From Axinella damicornis (Eukaryota; Porifera; Demospongiae; Axinellida; Axinellidae), in contig OZ007510.1 of assembly GCA_963931865.1 (NCBI GenBank), forward strand, positions 12,611,981 to 12,675,980: a stretch of 64,000 nucleotides of DNA. The letters run 5' to 3'. Shown here one piece after another: positions 1 through 12,382 of this stretch; the stretch's first letter is position 1; each line of letters opens with the position of its first letter. The position numbers and the translations under genes are program-made. Below the pieces are notes generated by a model. That model made no database searches. It was not told the origin of the DNA and saw only the letters and a program-made list of their open reading frames with translations.

Positions 1-356
1 TGATGGGACTCTGATGTCACGAAGAGGTGGAGCCAATGTTATGAATAGTTATGAAAAGTAGGAAATAGCCGAAATACAGCGAAACAAAGCGCCTTGACTT
101 CAGTCAGGTACACATAGAGCAGTTTTTTTCTATTTGCTATTGTTTGACTCCCTTTCGATGGGGTTTATGAGGGTCTAGTGGCGAGATTTCAATTTTTTTG
201 ACAGACAGACAACTGACTGACAGACAGACGGACAAAACCAATTGCTTAACCCCGCTTTGCGCATGCACGCGCGGGGTAAAAATACTGGTGGTGTAGAGGG
301 CCTGGGAACGAGGCTATGCATGCACTAATAATTATTCTAGGTATCTTGTGGTAGGA

Positions 357-896
357 ATGAGATATGAAGCTGGGATTTGTACCATTGTGATCAGCATGAA
401 TGGAATATTCCTATCGATGTCCATTTTGATGTAGGTTGAATTTTGACCCAAAACCCATGGATTATATATACCCGGTAGCCTACATTACAATAATGTTACC
501 ATGCAGCATTACGTAAGGTTCTTTTCATGCTGATCACAATTTATGGCACAATACCAAGCTCCATATCTCATTCAATTGCATGGATACAACATGTTGTTCT
601 TTACACAATGGATAAACGGAGTAGGAATTATGGTACCTAAGTACTATGCTATGTATCATGGGCTAGGAAGGAGATACGAAGATGGGATTTGCACCAGCAT
701 GAATGGAGCATTCCAATGATGCTTGTTTTGCTGTTGGTTGAATTTCGACCCAAAAATTCATAGATTATGTATATAGCCTTTGGCCGACTGCATTTTTTGA
801 CAAAAACGTGACTGAGATTAAAAATCATTTTAAGGACATCATTTGAAAGCTCTTTATGCTGACCACAAAGGCACAATTCCCACCTTCATATCTCAT
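357..896. repeat. Two tandem copies of a ~220-bp hairpin element
   Basis: Copy 1 (about 357-572) and copy 2 (about 665-896) each start with a left arm reading 'gagatatgaagctgggattt' or a close variant. Each ends with the inverted arm, containing 'catgctga..caca' and finishing 'catatctcatt'. Both contain the shared phrase 'ggttgaatttTGACCCaaaa' with small differences. This is the structure of a non-autonomous inverted-repeat (MITE-like) element present twice side by side. No coding capacity is seen. Confidence 0.6.
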
Positions 897-1188
897 TCAC
901 ATACCCATACATACCTATAGTGCAATGTTCTCTTCCAAGTCTATTCTCCCATGCAATACCAATTTGGTTCATGGGTCCACTTTTGGCAGAAATGGCACAG
1001 CAGTCACCCTATAAGCTGGGCGTGGGACTGGGTACGAGGCTAACCCTATAGAACAGGAGTGCTGTTTCTGCCAATTTTGGTTTAATGCCAAAATTGGCAT
1101 GTCAAAATGTGCCATAATTTGTAGAAAATGGTTTGCGAATTTTGGCACAAAAACATGCTTCGATCATAATATTATTACTTCCCATCTC

Positions 1189-1357
1189 ACACTCTCTCCC
1201 TCCTCACCCCACACCCCATCTCACACATTCTCCCCCTCCACACCGCACACTCCGTCTCACACTCTCCTCTTCCACACTCCACACCCATGTATCTCACACT
1301 GTCCCCCTCCACCCCCCACACCCCATCACACACTCCCCCTCAACACCCCACACGAAG
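1189..1357 (+). repeat. C-rich minisatellite abutting a 3' splice site
   Basis: Irregular repeats of 'cccctccacaccccacac' and 'atctcacact' type make an almost G-free tract that ends at the acceptor 'cgaag|ATATTC'. It acts as an extended polypyrimidine region in front of the first visible myosin exon. Confidence 0.6.
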
Positions 1358-4300
1358 ATATTCCTGCGGGAAACTGCAGAGAGGAGCTTGGAAGAAGCAC
1401 GTGCCCTGAAGCTCAAGGCGACTGTAGTCCTCATTCAGAAGAGAGTAAGCCCAAATCACTGTCAGGCACTCTACACCACTCCTGTCTATGCTACATGGAC
1501 AATTCTGTTCCAATTAGGTGAGAGGGTTCCTGGCTAGGTCCAGATACCAGAGAGTGTATAAAGCTGCGCTGTGCATCCAACGCTTTGTGAAAGGCCACCA
1601 AGCAAGGTGACTCTTTGGGCAATCTTTTTTCCCCAGGCCATTCTACGTATGTACACCTTCAGTTTTATGCACTAGCTGACTGTAAATGAAACTAAACCTT
1701 GAATTAAGGCATGAAGGTGTTGCAATAGTTGTAGCATTCTTAAGTATCTTATTTGCTCAGGTGCAACTACCAGAGGCTACGTCGAGGAGTCATTAAGCTG
1801 CAGGCTCTCTTTCGAATGTGGAGACAGAGGATGATCTTCCTAACTGTAAGTCTCCATCCCCTGCTGTGTGTCAGCCATCATTGCGTAGTTCTTCTCAAGA
1901 ATGATACCTGTTTATAAAATTCCACCTGTGATCTAAGTTTCATTTCATTTGGCTGAAGTTTAAAGTTTAATCAGAAGCCCACATTCAGCATCTACTAGCG
2001 TCTTGTCCTGACTGAATATGAACAGGGAAGACAACAATCTATGATCCTGATGCCTTCCCCCAACTGCCTTCCAGATGTTGGAAGCTGAGCGAGCAGCAGA
2101 GGAAGAAGCCCTGAGGAGAATAGAGGAGGAGCAGAAGCAGCAGAGACTGGCAGCCATCACTCAGGCCAGCCGGAAATCCAGGGAGCACGTGGTGTCAGTG
2201 GCCGGAGAGGAAGAGGAGCAGCAGTCACACGGAACAAACGTGACTCACTCCATCACTACCTCGCCATCAAGGTCTGGCCCAACCCACCCCACTGCCTGCC
2301 GTGTGCAACAGCTGGATGTCCCTGCTGAGCTGGCAGTGGTTCTACAAGCACTGACCAGTGAGTAGAGCATGAGGTGATTTACAAGCCAGATGCTTATGTG
2401 TGTAAATTCTGTTGCTGGAGCTGTTGGTCATCTTATACTTCATCATACTGATAAGGTCCTACTAGGATTAAGGTTACAACGGTAAAGGTGTATTCAGCCA
2501 CTGTATTGCAGCTTGGAAACATCTTTGTATGTACATGTTTGTTTCAGAGTGGCAGAATGCCAACATCACAAAGGGCCTCACGGGAACGAAGGGGGAGGTG
2601 GTGGAGTACTCCCAGAACACCAGGGAACTGCCCAAGAAGATCAACACCTTCTCCTTCTGCAAGTTTGCTGGAACCTACTTCCAGGTACATGCAAATGCAC
2701 ATCGTATGAAAGTAGACTATCGTATCACAATCCTGGAGCATATTTACTGAGGAGATAGTGACCTTGGGTTGTACCAATAAGAGATAGTTGGAATTTGGCT
2801 GAGCCCTCCACACAATGCTGCTCCTCTGCAGTGGGCCCATGTGGCTTATTCAGGAGGTCTTGGGTTCGAATCCTAGCTGGTCCCAGATTTATTTCTGTGG
2901 ATTGGATTTGTCTCTCTCTCAGCATTGCTAACCATCTCATTCTCTTATTTGTTCAGGAGGGGTTTGTGTATGCCATGGCCAAGGTACCACTGCCTTCCTC
3001 TCTCCTGAAACTAAAGTCCAAGAGTGCAGAGGGTGAAGCAGTGGCTCTCTTCAAGCTGGTAAGCCCCCATCTGCCAGTAATATGCTATGATATACGTACG
3101 TGGTTATGTTGCCATGGTATATACATACATGTGCTTCTGTCTAGGTGATGAGGTTCATGGCAGACCACAACTTAGGTGGAGTCAAGCAGATGGTTTTGGG
3201 AAACTACATCATCCAAAAGGTTACGTATGTATATTTGCCTGTCCTATAGGCCGTGCAGTCTCCTGAGTTGGATCCCAGCGGCTTTGTATACCACTCTAGA
3301 TTTGCAATGCTTGGTCCAGTTATACCACTAGCTCTGTCTATTGAATCCTGTAAGATTTGTTAGACAGTTGATCCAATTGCTCATCCCTCCCTCTACCCCG
3401 CCCTTTCACATCCCGTGTCAGGCTCTCACAGTGAGGGGTCTTGGTGAGGAGCTGTATGCACAGCTGTGCAACCAGATGTGGTGCAACCGGGATGAGGAGG
3501 GGCTCAGACGAGGGTGGATTCTAATGGCACTGAGCACAGGGACGATCCCTCCCTCGAGCAGGATGGAAAACTACCTTATCAAGTGAGAGGCTTTTGATTA
3601 AGATTATGAGCACTGTGAATGGACATACTCTCTCTCAATCCTCAGTTATGTCTCCAGCTATGGCTATGATGGCTACAAGGCCTACTGCCAGCACAAGCTG
3701 CTAAGGACCGACCCACAGCATGCAGCGAGGTCCCTACCCCCTTGTCTGCTGGAGTGGAGGTCTGCCAAGAGCTTTGCAACCATGGCACTCAAGTTTCGCT
3801 ACCCAGAAGGTACGTCACAGATTATTACATCGTTAGAGTGAGTTGCAAGTGTATGGGAGGTGCATGCCAATAGAAAATTATACTGTCTCTCTTTGTCTTT
3901 AGGAGAGGCTGTTTATGCTTCAATTGACTCTTGGACAACGGCCACTGAAATTGCTACCATTCTCACTCAGAAGAGGTACTATAATTAACATCAGTAGTCC
4001 CAGTACGTACGTTGTTACATGTCTAGCCTCAATCTCTTTGATTGAGCTATACCTTGCTCTATTATGCATATCAGTGGAATCACAGTTGGTGTAAAAGGGT
4101 GGTCTTTGACTCTTGAGGATGGCTCTGAACGACTGGATCTTGTCGGGTATGGCTATTTGCTGGATGCCGTTTCATCAATAGAGGTCCCCTACCACTTTCC
4201 AACTGCTGGTCCCTACCCCCACCTCCCCTCCTGGGTGGGTGGGGTCAAGAGAGTGAGCTCTGTCCCTTCTCTAAGGTGAGTAGGGACATATGTTGGTGTA

Positions 4301-7300
4301 TTGCAGAGACCATTAAACCAATTACCAAACATACTTGTCCCCCATTCAGCGCCTTTGTCCAACACCCTGCGGACCCCTCCCCGCAAAGCATGAGTGGTTA
4401 CTTGGACAGTCTCTTCCGGCCAGTGCTAGAAGGTGGCTCGGATGAGGAGGATGAGGGAGTGATCACTGACATTGATACGCTCTCCTCTTCCACCAAGACG
4501 ACTGATCCTCCTCCTCCTCCTCCTCCTCCCCTTATCAAATCTCCGGGACAGCATGCTACCACTTCAAGGAATCAGTTCCTTTCATCCAGGACTGATAATA
4601 GCAACAATAATAACTCTGTTCCTGTTCCGAATCCACCCACTTGTGGTGGCAGCAGCCAGATTCCAATTCCACCTCCTCCTCCTCCTCCCCCACCACTTCG
4701 TAGTGGTGCCAGCAGTCAGAGTCCAAATCCACCTCCCCCTGGCAGCAGTAGTCAGATTCCAATACCACCCCCACCCCCACTACCTACTGAACAGAAGCCT
4801 GCAACCAAGCCTCCTAAACTTGTTGGAATCAGGGGAACAGCTTTCGATTCTGGTGGTTCATTTGACCAGTCTGTCATCCCACCCCCACTGGCATTTCAAG
4901 CTGAAACACCTCCAAAGCTCCAAAAACTCAAAAGTTTACCAAAGCAACCTTCCCTGGAAGATTTTCATGCTGAGCTGATGCGGAAGGTGTCTAAGAGTGA
5001 CCTCAGCAAGCAGATGTCAAAAGGCAAAGTAAAGCAAACCGATAGTCCCCTCACTGTTAGCTCTTCAGGCTCACACCCTCCATCTGAGAGCCATATATCT
5101 CCTCAATCTTCAACTGAATTGGTCAAAAAGCTCTCATCGCAGATTGAGCAGAAGCTTGCAGAGTCAGCACCGATCAGGGCTCAGCTATTCAAAAAATCGT
5201 CCCAGGAGAAAACTGGTAGTGAATCGGCCACTAGGACACGTAATCCCTCTAAGGGGTCCAGGAGATCTGGAAGCAGTGAAATGAAGTCTAGAAGGCTTAG
5301 GAGAGATACATCTGGCTCAATTGAGAGGCAAGACAGCATTGCTACGATGCACAAGAGGAGGAATCGCCTGTCTAGCTTTAGAGTACCTCACTACGGACAA
5401 GTATTGACAGCTGATCCAGTGGCTGACGCCCCTCCTCCTCTGCCTGGGAAGATCTGCAAGTTTGACCCTCTCACCACTCCTCCTGTCACCTACAGCAGCC
5501 CCTCCTGGACCATCACACTCAGAAAAGAGGTTGGTAGCTTTCTGTGAATCTTAATTCTGGTAGTCATCTTTCCGTACTACTGTCCCTTTCAAAGTTCTTT
5601 GCTCCCTGGGAGAACTTGGAGAATACAACGGCCTTGAACATGGTCTATGGTCAGGTAAAAGTTACTCTTAGACTAGTTGAGTGCAGTTTTTTTCCTGATT
5701 ATAATCTTCCATTTACCAATTAGATTGTGGGTGATCTCTCCAAAGACTCTTGTGTTCGATTAACTGACGAAGACAGAGATAGTCTCATACAACTCTTTGG
5801 TGAGCTCCAACTGAACTTATCACTATGTGCAACGTTATATAAGAAGGGTGGAAGGAGGGACGACTACACTTCCTTAGAGGAATGAGAATTATGAACTTCA
5901 TTTACAGAGAGGCACAAGATTGGGACTGAGTGGAGGAAGGCTAGCATGGCTGTGAAACAGGAGGTTATAGAGAGGGCAAAACAGTTGCCTTGTTACTTCG
6001 CCCAAATATATGAAGTCAAAGTAAGAAGCACTCCTTTGTTGTCCAACATTAATTTTGAGGAGTTAATGATGAAGTGATGCACGCTCCATATTGTAGTCCA
6101 GAGACCCAGCACCCCAGTGCACTCATCTTGGTGTGGGTCACAGTGGAGTTACCTTGATACATCAGGCAAAGACAGGAGCAGCCTTGGTACCAGTGGATAA
6201 ACTCAGGTAATTTGATGCACTTGTGGATCCCTAGCATCATCACCTACATACATACATACCTCTCAATTATAACCACCAACACTCAATTGAGTTTTGTTTT
6301 CTTCAGCTACGACAATATCATGGACTGTGCTGGCAAGAGAGATTCCATTATCTTGAGACTTGTGGTTGGAAAGAGAGAGAAAAAACTCGCTTACAAAACT
6401 AAATATGTGAGGTTATTTCATTTGATATATGAATGAAGACTGGTACTTATACTTTCTACATTGCTACCTCTTTCACCACAGGCCAGCAATATCACAGACT
6501 TGATGTGCAGTCAACTAGCAGCACTACAGAAGGTACAGTAAATAGATGATCTGTAAAACCAAGAGCATGCACACCCTGATAACATTTGTGTTGATCACGC
6601 TGCACACTTCTATTTGCAGAATGTAAGGCACGTGCTGGCACTTGCTGACTACCTCACTCAGGAGTCTTCCCTCCTGAGCTTCCCAGCTGGAGCTGTCGTC
6701 ACTCTGGGGGAGAGGGAGGGGTTGGATAAAGGTGAGAGGATGATGAGGGAGGGGCTGGATAACTGATGAGGATGATAGGGGGAGGGAGGGGCTGAATAAA
6801 GGTGAGTAGGATGATAGGGGAGAAGCAGGGGCTGGATAACGGTGATTACATGGACAGTGAGGGGCCAGTTAAAGGTAAGGAGGATGATGGTGGAGAGCGA
6901 GGGGCCAGTTAAAGGTAAGGAGGATGATGGGGGAGAAGGAGGGGCTGGATAAAGGTGAGGGAGATGATGGGTGAGAGGCTGGATGATGGGTGAGAATCAG
7001 GGGCTGGATAAAGGTGATGGGGGAGAGGGAGGGGCTGGATATCCGGTAAAGGTGAGTAGGATGATTGGGGAGAGGGAGGAGCTCAATACCAAGGTGAGTG
7101 GAGAGGGAGGGGCTGGATGTAGGTGAGTGGGATGATGTAACAGTTACTGTAGTAGAAGTTACACTTTGTGAGTCCATGTTTGCTACAGGTTGGCTATACG
7201 GAGAGTTTGAAGGCAACAGTGGCAGCTTCCCTGAGGAATACACTGCCCCCATTGTGTGTGTGGGAGAGAAGCCAACAGAAGCTGCTATACTGGTAAATTT

Positions 7301-8479
7301 GAAAACCTCCAATTGCAGTTTTGAACTGTAATGCTGACTCCATGTTCCTCACACTCTACCCTTACAGAAAACACAGCTATTAGCCAGCAGCAGACCACCC
7401 AGCAGAGCGTTCCGCAAAGAGTCCCAACCTGCTCTTCCCCCTGAACTCTCACCCACCTCTTCAACAGATGCAGTTGGCAGAGATAGTGGTGCTCCCCGTA
7501 CCCTCTCTCAGTTGTACACCATGCCAGCTGGTGCTGACCTCTCTGTACTGAGATTTGCCACTGAGCACTTCCTGCAAGGACAGGAGAGGTGTGTTCGTGT
7601 TTGTGTGTTTTGTGCATGTGTGTGTGTGTGTGTATGTAAGTACTCCCTCACTTCCTCCTCAGAGTGGATATGATCAAGAGACTGGATGGCTCCTTTAAGG
7701 GACTGCGACTGATTGGCTCCCTCAGGGACACCATCAGAGGAGTGAGGAGGAAGGCCTCTTTGCCGACTGACATAACAGAACTCACAAAGTTCTCAAAGGT
7801 GAAGGAAGGTGTAATATGTTACTAGACAGAGAGTTCATTATCAACCCATCCAGAGTCAATGTTGGAATGGGCTCTTTGTACATACACACGTTGATACTAG
7901 CTGCCATGTATAATTCTGGCTGATGGTACAGCAATGATATGACACTTAGTCTGCTTCATCTCTTGCACACAGTCCCCCATTCCTGTCCCCCTGCTTCAGT
8001 TGGATTCATCCGACACTGCTCTCAACAAGCTGGCAGTGGAGTGCTTCCTGGGTCAGTCACGCAGTCACAAAGCTAGAGCATAGCTACCCTGCATAGCACA
8101 TGCAGCTAGCTGCAAAGGATAATTTATGCACGGAATATTCCCCTGCAGCAATAATGCGCTTCATGGGAGACTACATGTGCAAAGGGAAGACGGAGGAAGA
8201 CCATGTGCTGTTCCTGCTCAGAGTATGCAACTCATTGCAGACTGACTCAGTTGTGAGCCATTTCACTGTTTGTCATTCATCATTAAATATTGTTTTAGTC
8301 TGCTCGAGAGAATGATGCTCTCCGGGACGAGATCTACTGTCAGCTCATGAAGCAGACCACCAGCAACAGGAGCACAAGAACGTTAGTGCATGAACTGACG
8401 ATGTGCATGACATTGTACGTATATACACAAACTACTTTATTGGCTCTAACCTATTGCCAAGGGTAATTTCTAACCTACA

Positions 8480-8564
<85 letters not shown>

Positions 8565-11500
8565 TCACACACCATTGATTGTATCCCAGAGAAGGGTGCC
8601 TCCGGGGCTGGCAGCTACTGGTGGTATGCACAGCATACTTCCCCTGCTCCTCCCTCCTGTTGCCCTACCTGCTGCACTACCTCCAGTCTCACTGCTCTGA
8701 TCCCAAAGCTTCAGACATCCATGGTATAACTACATACGTATTGGGCCATGTGAATAAAATCTTGAGTTGCTGTATTGGTTGTGTAGAGAAAGCTAAGGCT
8801 CTATTTTGATGTGCATGGAGGCTGCATTGCACCAATGGTCCAATGGCGCCCTAGACTACACAGGAGTTGGTAGCCAAAATAACCTGTAAGTGGGGAGGAG
8901 GCAGAAGGATAAATGTGACAAATTTCTCTGGTGCTTCAACCCAGTACCTGCTGCCATCAGTGAGTCCAACCTACGGAAGACATTCCAGTTTGGTGGTCGA
9001 AGGGACCCTCCAACTACTGCTGAAATACAAACCATTATGGTGAGTGATGCAATCTATTCTTACAGCCATGGATGGACTATCTACTGCATCTCCTTCCCAT
9101 TCAGACATCAGCTTAATGGGGAATTTGGTTAGTCATTTGCACAGCTCTGCTGTATGTCTTTGTGTTGCAGGCAGGGCGATACACCAAGAGGCAGGCGTTC
9201 TATCTCCCTGGTGACACTAGCAAGGTGCTGAGGATCAAAAATAGCACTGTGAGTGACGAAAGTTGATTGTTATTGATGTTTAGAAAGCATGATGCATAAT
9301 CTATTCTGGGTAGTTTAGCCATAATTTTTGATTAGGCACTGAATTCTATTGTTTTGAGGTCACTTTAAACCCATATCCCCATGGCACTGATGGTGAGTAG
9401 GATAAAAGTGGAACAAAATGTACATTTACTAGTAAAGTGTAGGTAATTGCTATGGCGATTTGGTAGTGCTGAAGTTAAGTGGGACATTGCTTGTAAAAGT
9501 GGGACAGGGCTCAAAAAAAGAGGGACAGTTGGCGACACCAGTTAAATTGTACCATATTCCCATGCAGTTCCCTTGAAATTGCGTACATGCCTCACTAATT
9601 GTGGCAAACACTTTGACTATACCACTTGCAGACAGCACATGACATTCTACACGAGCTGTGTGGTATGCTGGGCCTGCAAGGTGATGATGATCTGGAGGAG
9701 TTTGGACTCCATGCTGACCTGGGAAAACGTACGTCAAAGTTGCACTTCAATGTGGAGATCGAGGTCATGAGAGATGCAGCTATATGACTGCTGCCAGTGT
9801 TGCATATTTGATAACCAGTCAAGGCCAGTCCCTCACTGCAGCTGCATCATCCATATCATGCGTCTTTGCATGATTTCTAGCCAGAAGGATGTTTTCCTCT
9901 CTCCCACCTACAGAGACTCTCCCCCTCCCACTGCTGCCCTCGGACTACATCCAGGACATTGTGTCCATGCTGGAGACTCAGGAGCTGCAGTACACCCTCT
10001 GCTTCAGCAAGCTGCTCTGGTACCGCCCACTCAACACAGACAATGCTCTCTATGTGGACGTATTGTACCAACAGGTACGTATAACACTAAGAAGGATAGC
10101 TATGCATTAGCCTTGTTCCCAGGCACTCGGTAATTACCGAGCGCCTTGGAACGAGGCTAGCTATATATGCATGGGATTATGTGCTCCGTTTCACTGTCTA
10201 TGGTTTCACTTGTGTAAATCAATATGGATCTACTGCATACCTTGGGGCACGTGTTGTATACAAGGAACGTGTATCACACTTCTTTACCAAAAGGCGAAGT
10301 ATGATGTTCTGAAGGCAAATCTCTTGCCACTGGAGAATGGAGAACTCTCAAAGAAGACAACGGTACGTTGTAAAGCTTATGGGGTCTCTATCTAAGTGCT
10401 TGTGCTTGCATGAATGTAGCGGTAGTTATTATCCTTTGGCATCTTCTAATTTGATCCACAGGACACGATTTGCCAGCTAGCTGCACTGCAGTACAAGGCT
10501 GAAAATGAGAGAGAGTCTGCACCCACCATGTTAGTCAGTGCTCATTCATCGCACATGACCTGATTGTGCTAGCTGTATATAACAACAGTCTACAGTCTTG
10601 AACCTTATGCTGGAAGAGGATACAGTATATGGTCCATAACCAGATGTTTAGGACATTTTCAATGGGATTTATGTGGCATTGTATATGCATTGCCATCATT
10701 CACTGTCCTTCTCTAAACTGTGGTTTGGACCAGTGCAGTTGCAGTAGGTACAGATTACCATCCATCATACATGGCATAATAGCACTATATATGGTAGGTT
10801 GTAGACACAGGATAATGTGGTTGCTCTGCTGAATCCTTTCTCCCAGGAAGCAGACAGCCCGTCTGATCCCACCGTCCCTCTCCAGACACATGAGACCCCA
10901 ACAGTGGGTGGAGAGGGTCCACTACTTTTACCAGAAGACTGCTGTCAAGCTGTCCCAGTCTGATGCCAGACACAAATACTTCGGTACGTGCACATCAACA
11001 TATAACAAACCCGGGTGCAGTGTACAAACCCGGCCATGTAGCTCTCTGGGAATGAGGGTTGTTTGTTGGTAGAAAAGCAAAGGATTGTCCATGGATTATG
11101 TAGCATGTGATTGTACGGTGTAACGTTTTTGTTCAGTGAGATGATACAGCTTTTAGAGCAACATTATTGGATGAGAATGGCATGAGTTGGAATGCATGCA
11201 CATCTAATTAACTGCCTCTGTCTGTTTCGTCACTAGATGTGGCTTCAAGACTTCCAATGTATGGATCCAGATTCTTCCCCATCATGGTGAGATGTAGACA
11301 CGCATTCATCAAGTTTATGCACGGGTATGTACTTTCACAACTTCTTACGTACTACTGATATTTCAGAGCTGCTCAGACTCAAGAGCTCCTGGTGAGAGTC
11401 TGATGGCCATTAACAAGAGAGGAGTGTTCTTTCTGGACAACAGTTCAAAGGTTGACCAATTGAATCCTAATTGCTGATGGCATATTAGTATCAGTAAAAT

Positions 11501-12382
11501 CATGTGGTGTAACTGTGCAATGCACTGTGCATTGTTAATCATTACAGTAATGGTTTTGCCTCTGTCCAGGAGGAGTTCATGAGGTTCTCATTTGACGAGA
11601 TTGTCTCCACCCGCAAGCTGAGATCACAGGCAGGGAGGCAGTATCTGGACATCAAATGTGGCAACCTCATGCAGCAAACCGTCATCCGCTGTGAGACCCC
11701 CTATGTGAGTTTGCCCTTCGGCTTGGCTGATGTGTCTCCATTACATAAATAGCCTTGTTCCCAGGCGCTCGGGAGGGGGAGAAGAGCGCCTGGTATCCAT
11801 GGACTGTTTGCACATGCACGAGCAGTTGTGGCAAGGCACAATACAAATGGTAAAATCCCATAGAAATTTGACCGGGCGTTTGTAGCCATACAAACACATT
11901 CATGGCATTGCTGGTTTGCTGTCAGTTGTTCGTCCTTCAGCACCATTCCTGGCTTACCAAGGGTGTATGACACGGCTTGGTTGAACAAAGCTGCGTCTTG
12001 TAGATATAAACGACTCCAGTGTTTCAGGAATATATGATCGTGCAACACAGACTAGCCTTGGAGCCGCGCATGCGCAAACAGTGGATACCAGGCACTCTTC
12101 TCCGTCTACCGAGCACCTGGGAAAGAGACTAATGCATAAACAGTGCCTGAAAAGGTACCATAAAGCTAATTTGATTTCTCAAATGTGCATACACATGGAT
12201 AGGACCTCCAAGATGGAGAAGGCAGCAAAGAAAGGGTAACATTATCATATGCAATTTCAATCTCTTATTTTCAGGGTCGTGAGATTGTGCCAGTGATGAG
12301 TGGCTATGTCAAACTGAGAGCTGGAGATCACAGGAGAGAGGATGAAGCGAGGGGAGTCGTGCGGGGAGCCTCATTTTACTGA
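1358..12382 (+). CDS. Class XV-like unconventional myosin, neck and tail (3' part, 37 exons)
   Basis: This is an actin-based motor; only its lever arm and tail lie here, about 1,732 residues ending at TGA 12380-12382. Exons: 1358-1444, 1518-1606, 1761-1845, 2075-2357, 2548-2684, 2957-3058, 3145-3219, 3422-3582, 3646-3809, 3903-3975, 4075-4275, 4350-5529, 5595-5654, 5724-5799, 5908-6020, 6097-6206, 6307-6406, 6482-6532, 6620-6731, 7189-7292, 7368-7588, 7663-7798, 7973-8051, 8149-8249, 8299-8381, 8590-8723, 8945-9039, 9171-9248, 9632-9728, 9914-10074, 10294-10362, 10462-10533, 10851-10983, 11237-11286, 11367-11450, 11570-11704, 12275-12382. Phases close throughout. Order: motor end 'IFLRETAERSLEEAR', about three IQ motifs, charged helix, MyTH4-1, FERM-like region split by a proline-rich exon, SH3 ('DYLTQESSLLSF..GSFPEEY'), MyTH4-2, FERM ('NLRKTFQFGGRRDPP'). 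A single SH3 between MyTH4-FERM units, few IQs and the SH3 sequence favour class XV over class VII. Family knowledge: such myosins carry cargo to filopodium or stereocilium tips. Exon ends at 8249, 8381 and 10533 are the least certain. Confidence 0.9.
2790..2900 (+). repeat. Possible tRNA-derived SINE fragment (RNA polymerase III B box)
   Basis: Inside a myosin intron, positions 2866-2880 read 'tcttgggttcgaatcct', a good match to the tRNA T-arm/B-box consensus GGTTCGAATCC. It is followed by 'agctggtccca'. A plausible A box ('tggctgagccctcc') lies about 60 bp upstream. No complete tRNA cloverleaf is seen. A decayed tRNA-derived SINE is the simplest reading. Confidence 0.35.
4350..5529 (+). other. 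Proline-rich insert exon of the myosin tail
   Basis: One 1,180-bp exon interrupts the first FERM-like module. It codes an acidic start ('GGSDEEDEGVITDID'), three polyproline tracts ('DPPPPPPPPLIKSP', 'IPIPPPPPPPPPLRSG', 'IPIPPPPPLP'), a basic and serine-rich middle with RRSGSS and RRLRRDTSGS stretches, and a return to domain-like sequence at 'SPSWTITLRKE'. Such tracts can bind profilin, EVH1 or SH3 domains; that role is inference. Every other exon of the gene is under 290 bp, so this one is exceptional in size. Confidence 0.75.
6720..7130 (+). repeat. Minisatellite that multiplies a 5' splice site
   Basis: The SH3 exon ends 'GGATAAAG|gtgag' at 6731. Immediately downstream, units of roughly 35-50 bp containing 'ggaggggctggataaaggtg' recur about nine times, with degenerate spacers of 'aggatgatggggga' type. 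Several units recreate a consensus GT donor in the same local context. The intron then continues to the acceptor at 7188. Confidence 0.75.
8479..8562 (+). repeat. (AC)n microsatellite in a myosin intron
   Basis: An almost pure CA tract lies about 27 bp upstream of the acceptor 'tatcccag|AGAAGG' of a MyTH4-2 exon at 8590. Confidence 0.95.
10108..10160. repeat. Short hairpin MITE, TAGCCT(C/T)G family
   Basis: Left arm 'tagccttgttcccaggcact' pairs with right arm 'gcgccttggaacgaggcta' around 'cggtaattaccg'. The whole 53-bp element is a near palindrome in a myosin intron. Confidence 0.75.
11750..12131. repeat. MITE of the TAGCCTCG family in the last myosin intron
   Basis: The left end 'tagccttgttcccaggcgct' and right end 'agcacctgggaaagagacta' are inverted. 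Longer inner arms (around 'gagaagagcgcctggtatcc' and its inverse 'ggataccaggcactcttctc') extend the inverted repeat to more than 50 bp. The centre contains about 270 bp without coding features. Confidence 0.7.

Larger units (their letters stand above)
1..1357 (+). other. Intron of the myosin gene (5' part beyond window)
   Basis: No exon is visible before 1358. The stretch holds two tandem copies of a hairpin element (about 357-572 and 665-896), a 29-bp remnant of the TAGCCTCG family at 1014-1042, and a C-rich tract from about 1189 that runs up to the first visible 3' splice site. It is inferred to be intronic because the next exon begins in the middle of the myosin converter/lever-arm junction. 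Confidence 0.6.

Noticed and set aside
1099..1537. Two 134-140-codon Pro/Thr/His-rich open frames
   Set aside because: They are built from the C-rich intronic tract. Only the short end of the second overlaps the true myosin exon at 1358-1444.
8403..8729. Open frame of repeated Thr-His
   Set aside because: It is the (AC)n microsatellite read in frame. The real MyTH4 exon at 8590-8723 uses another frame. The frames at 33344-33765 and 63066-63362 likewise run from CA repeats into real exons.
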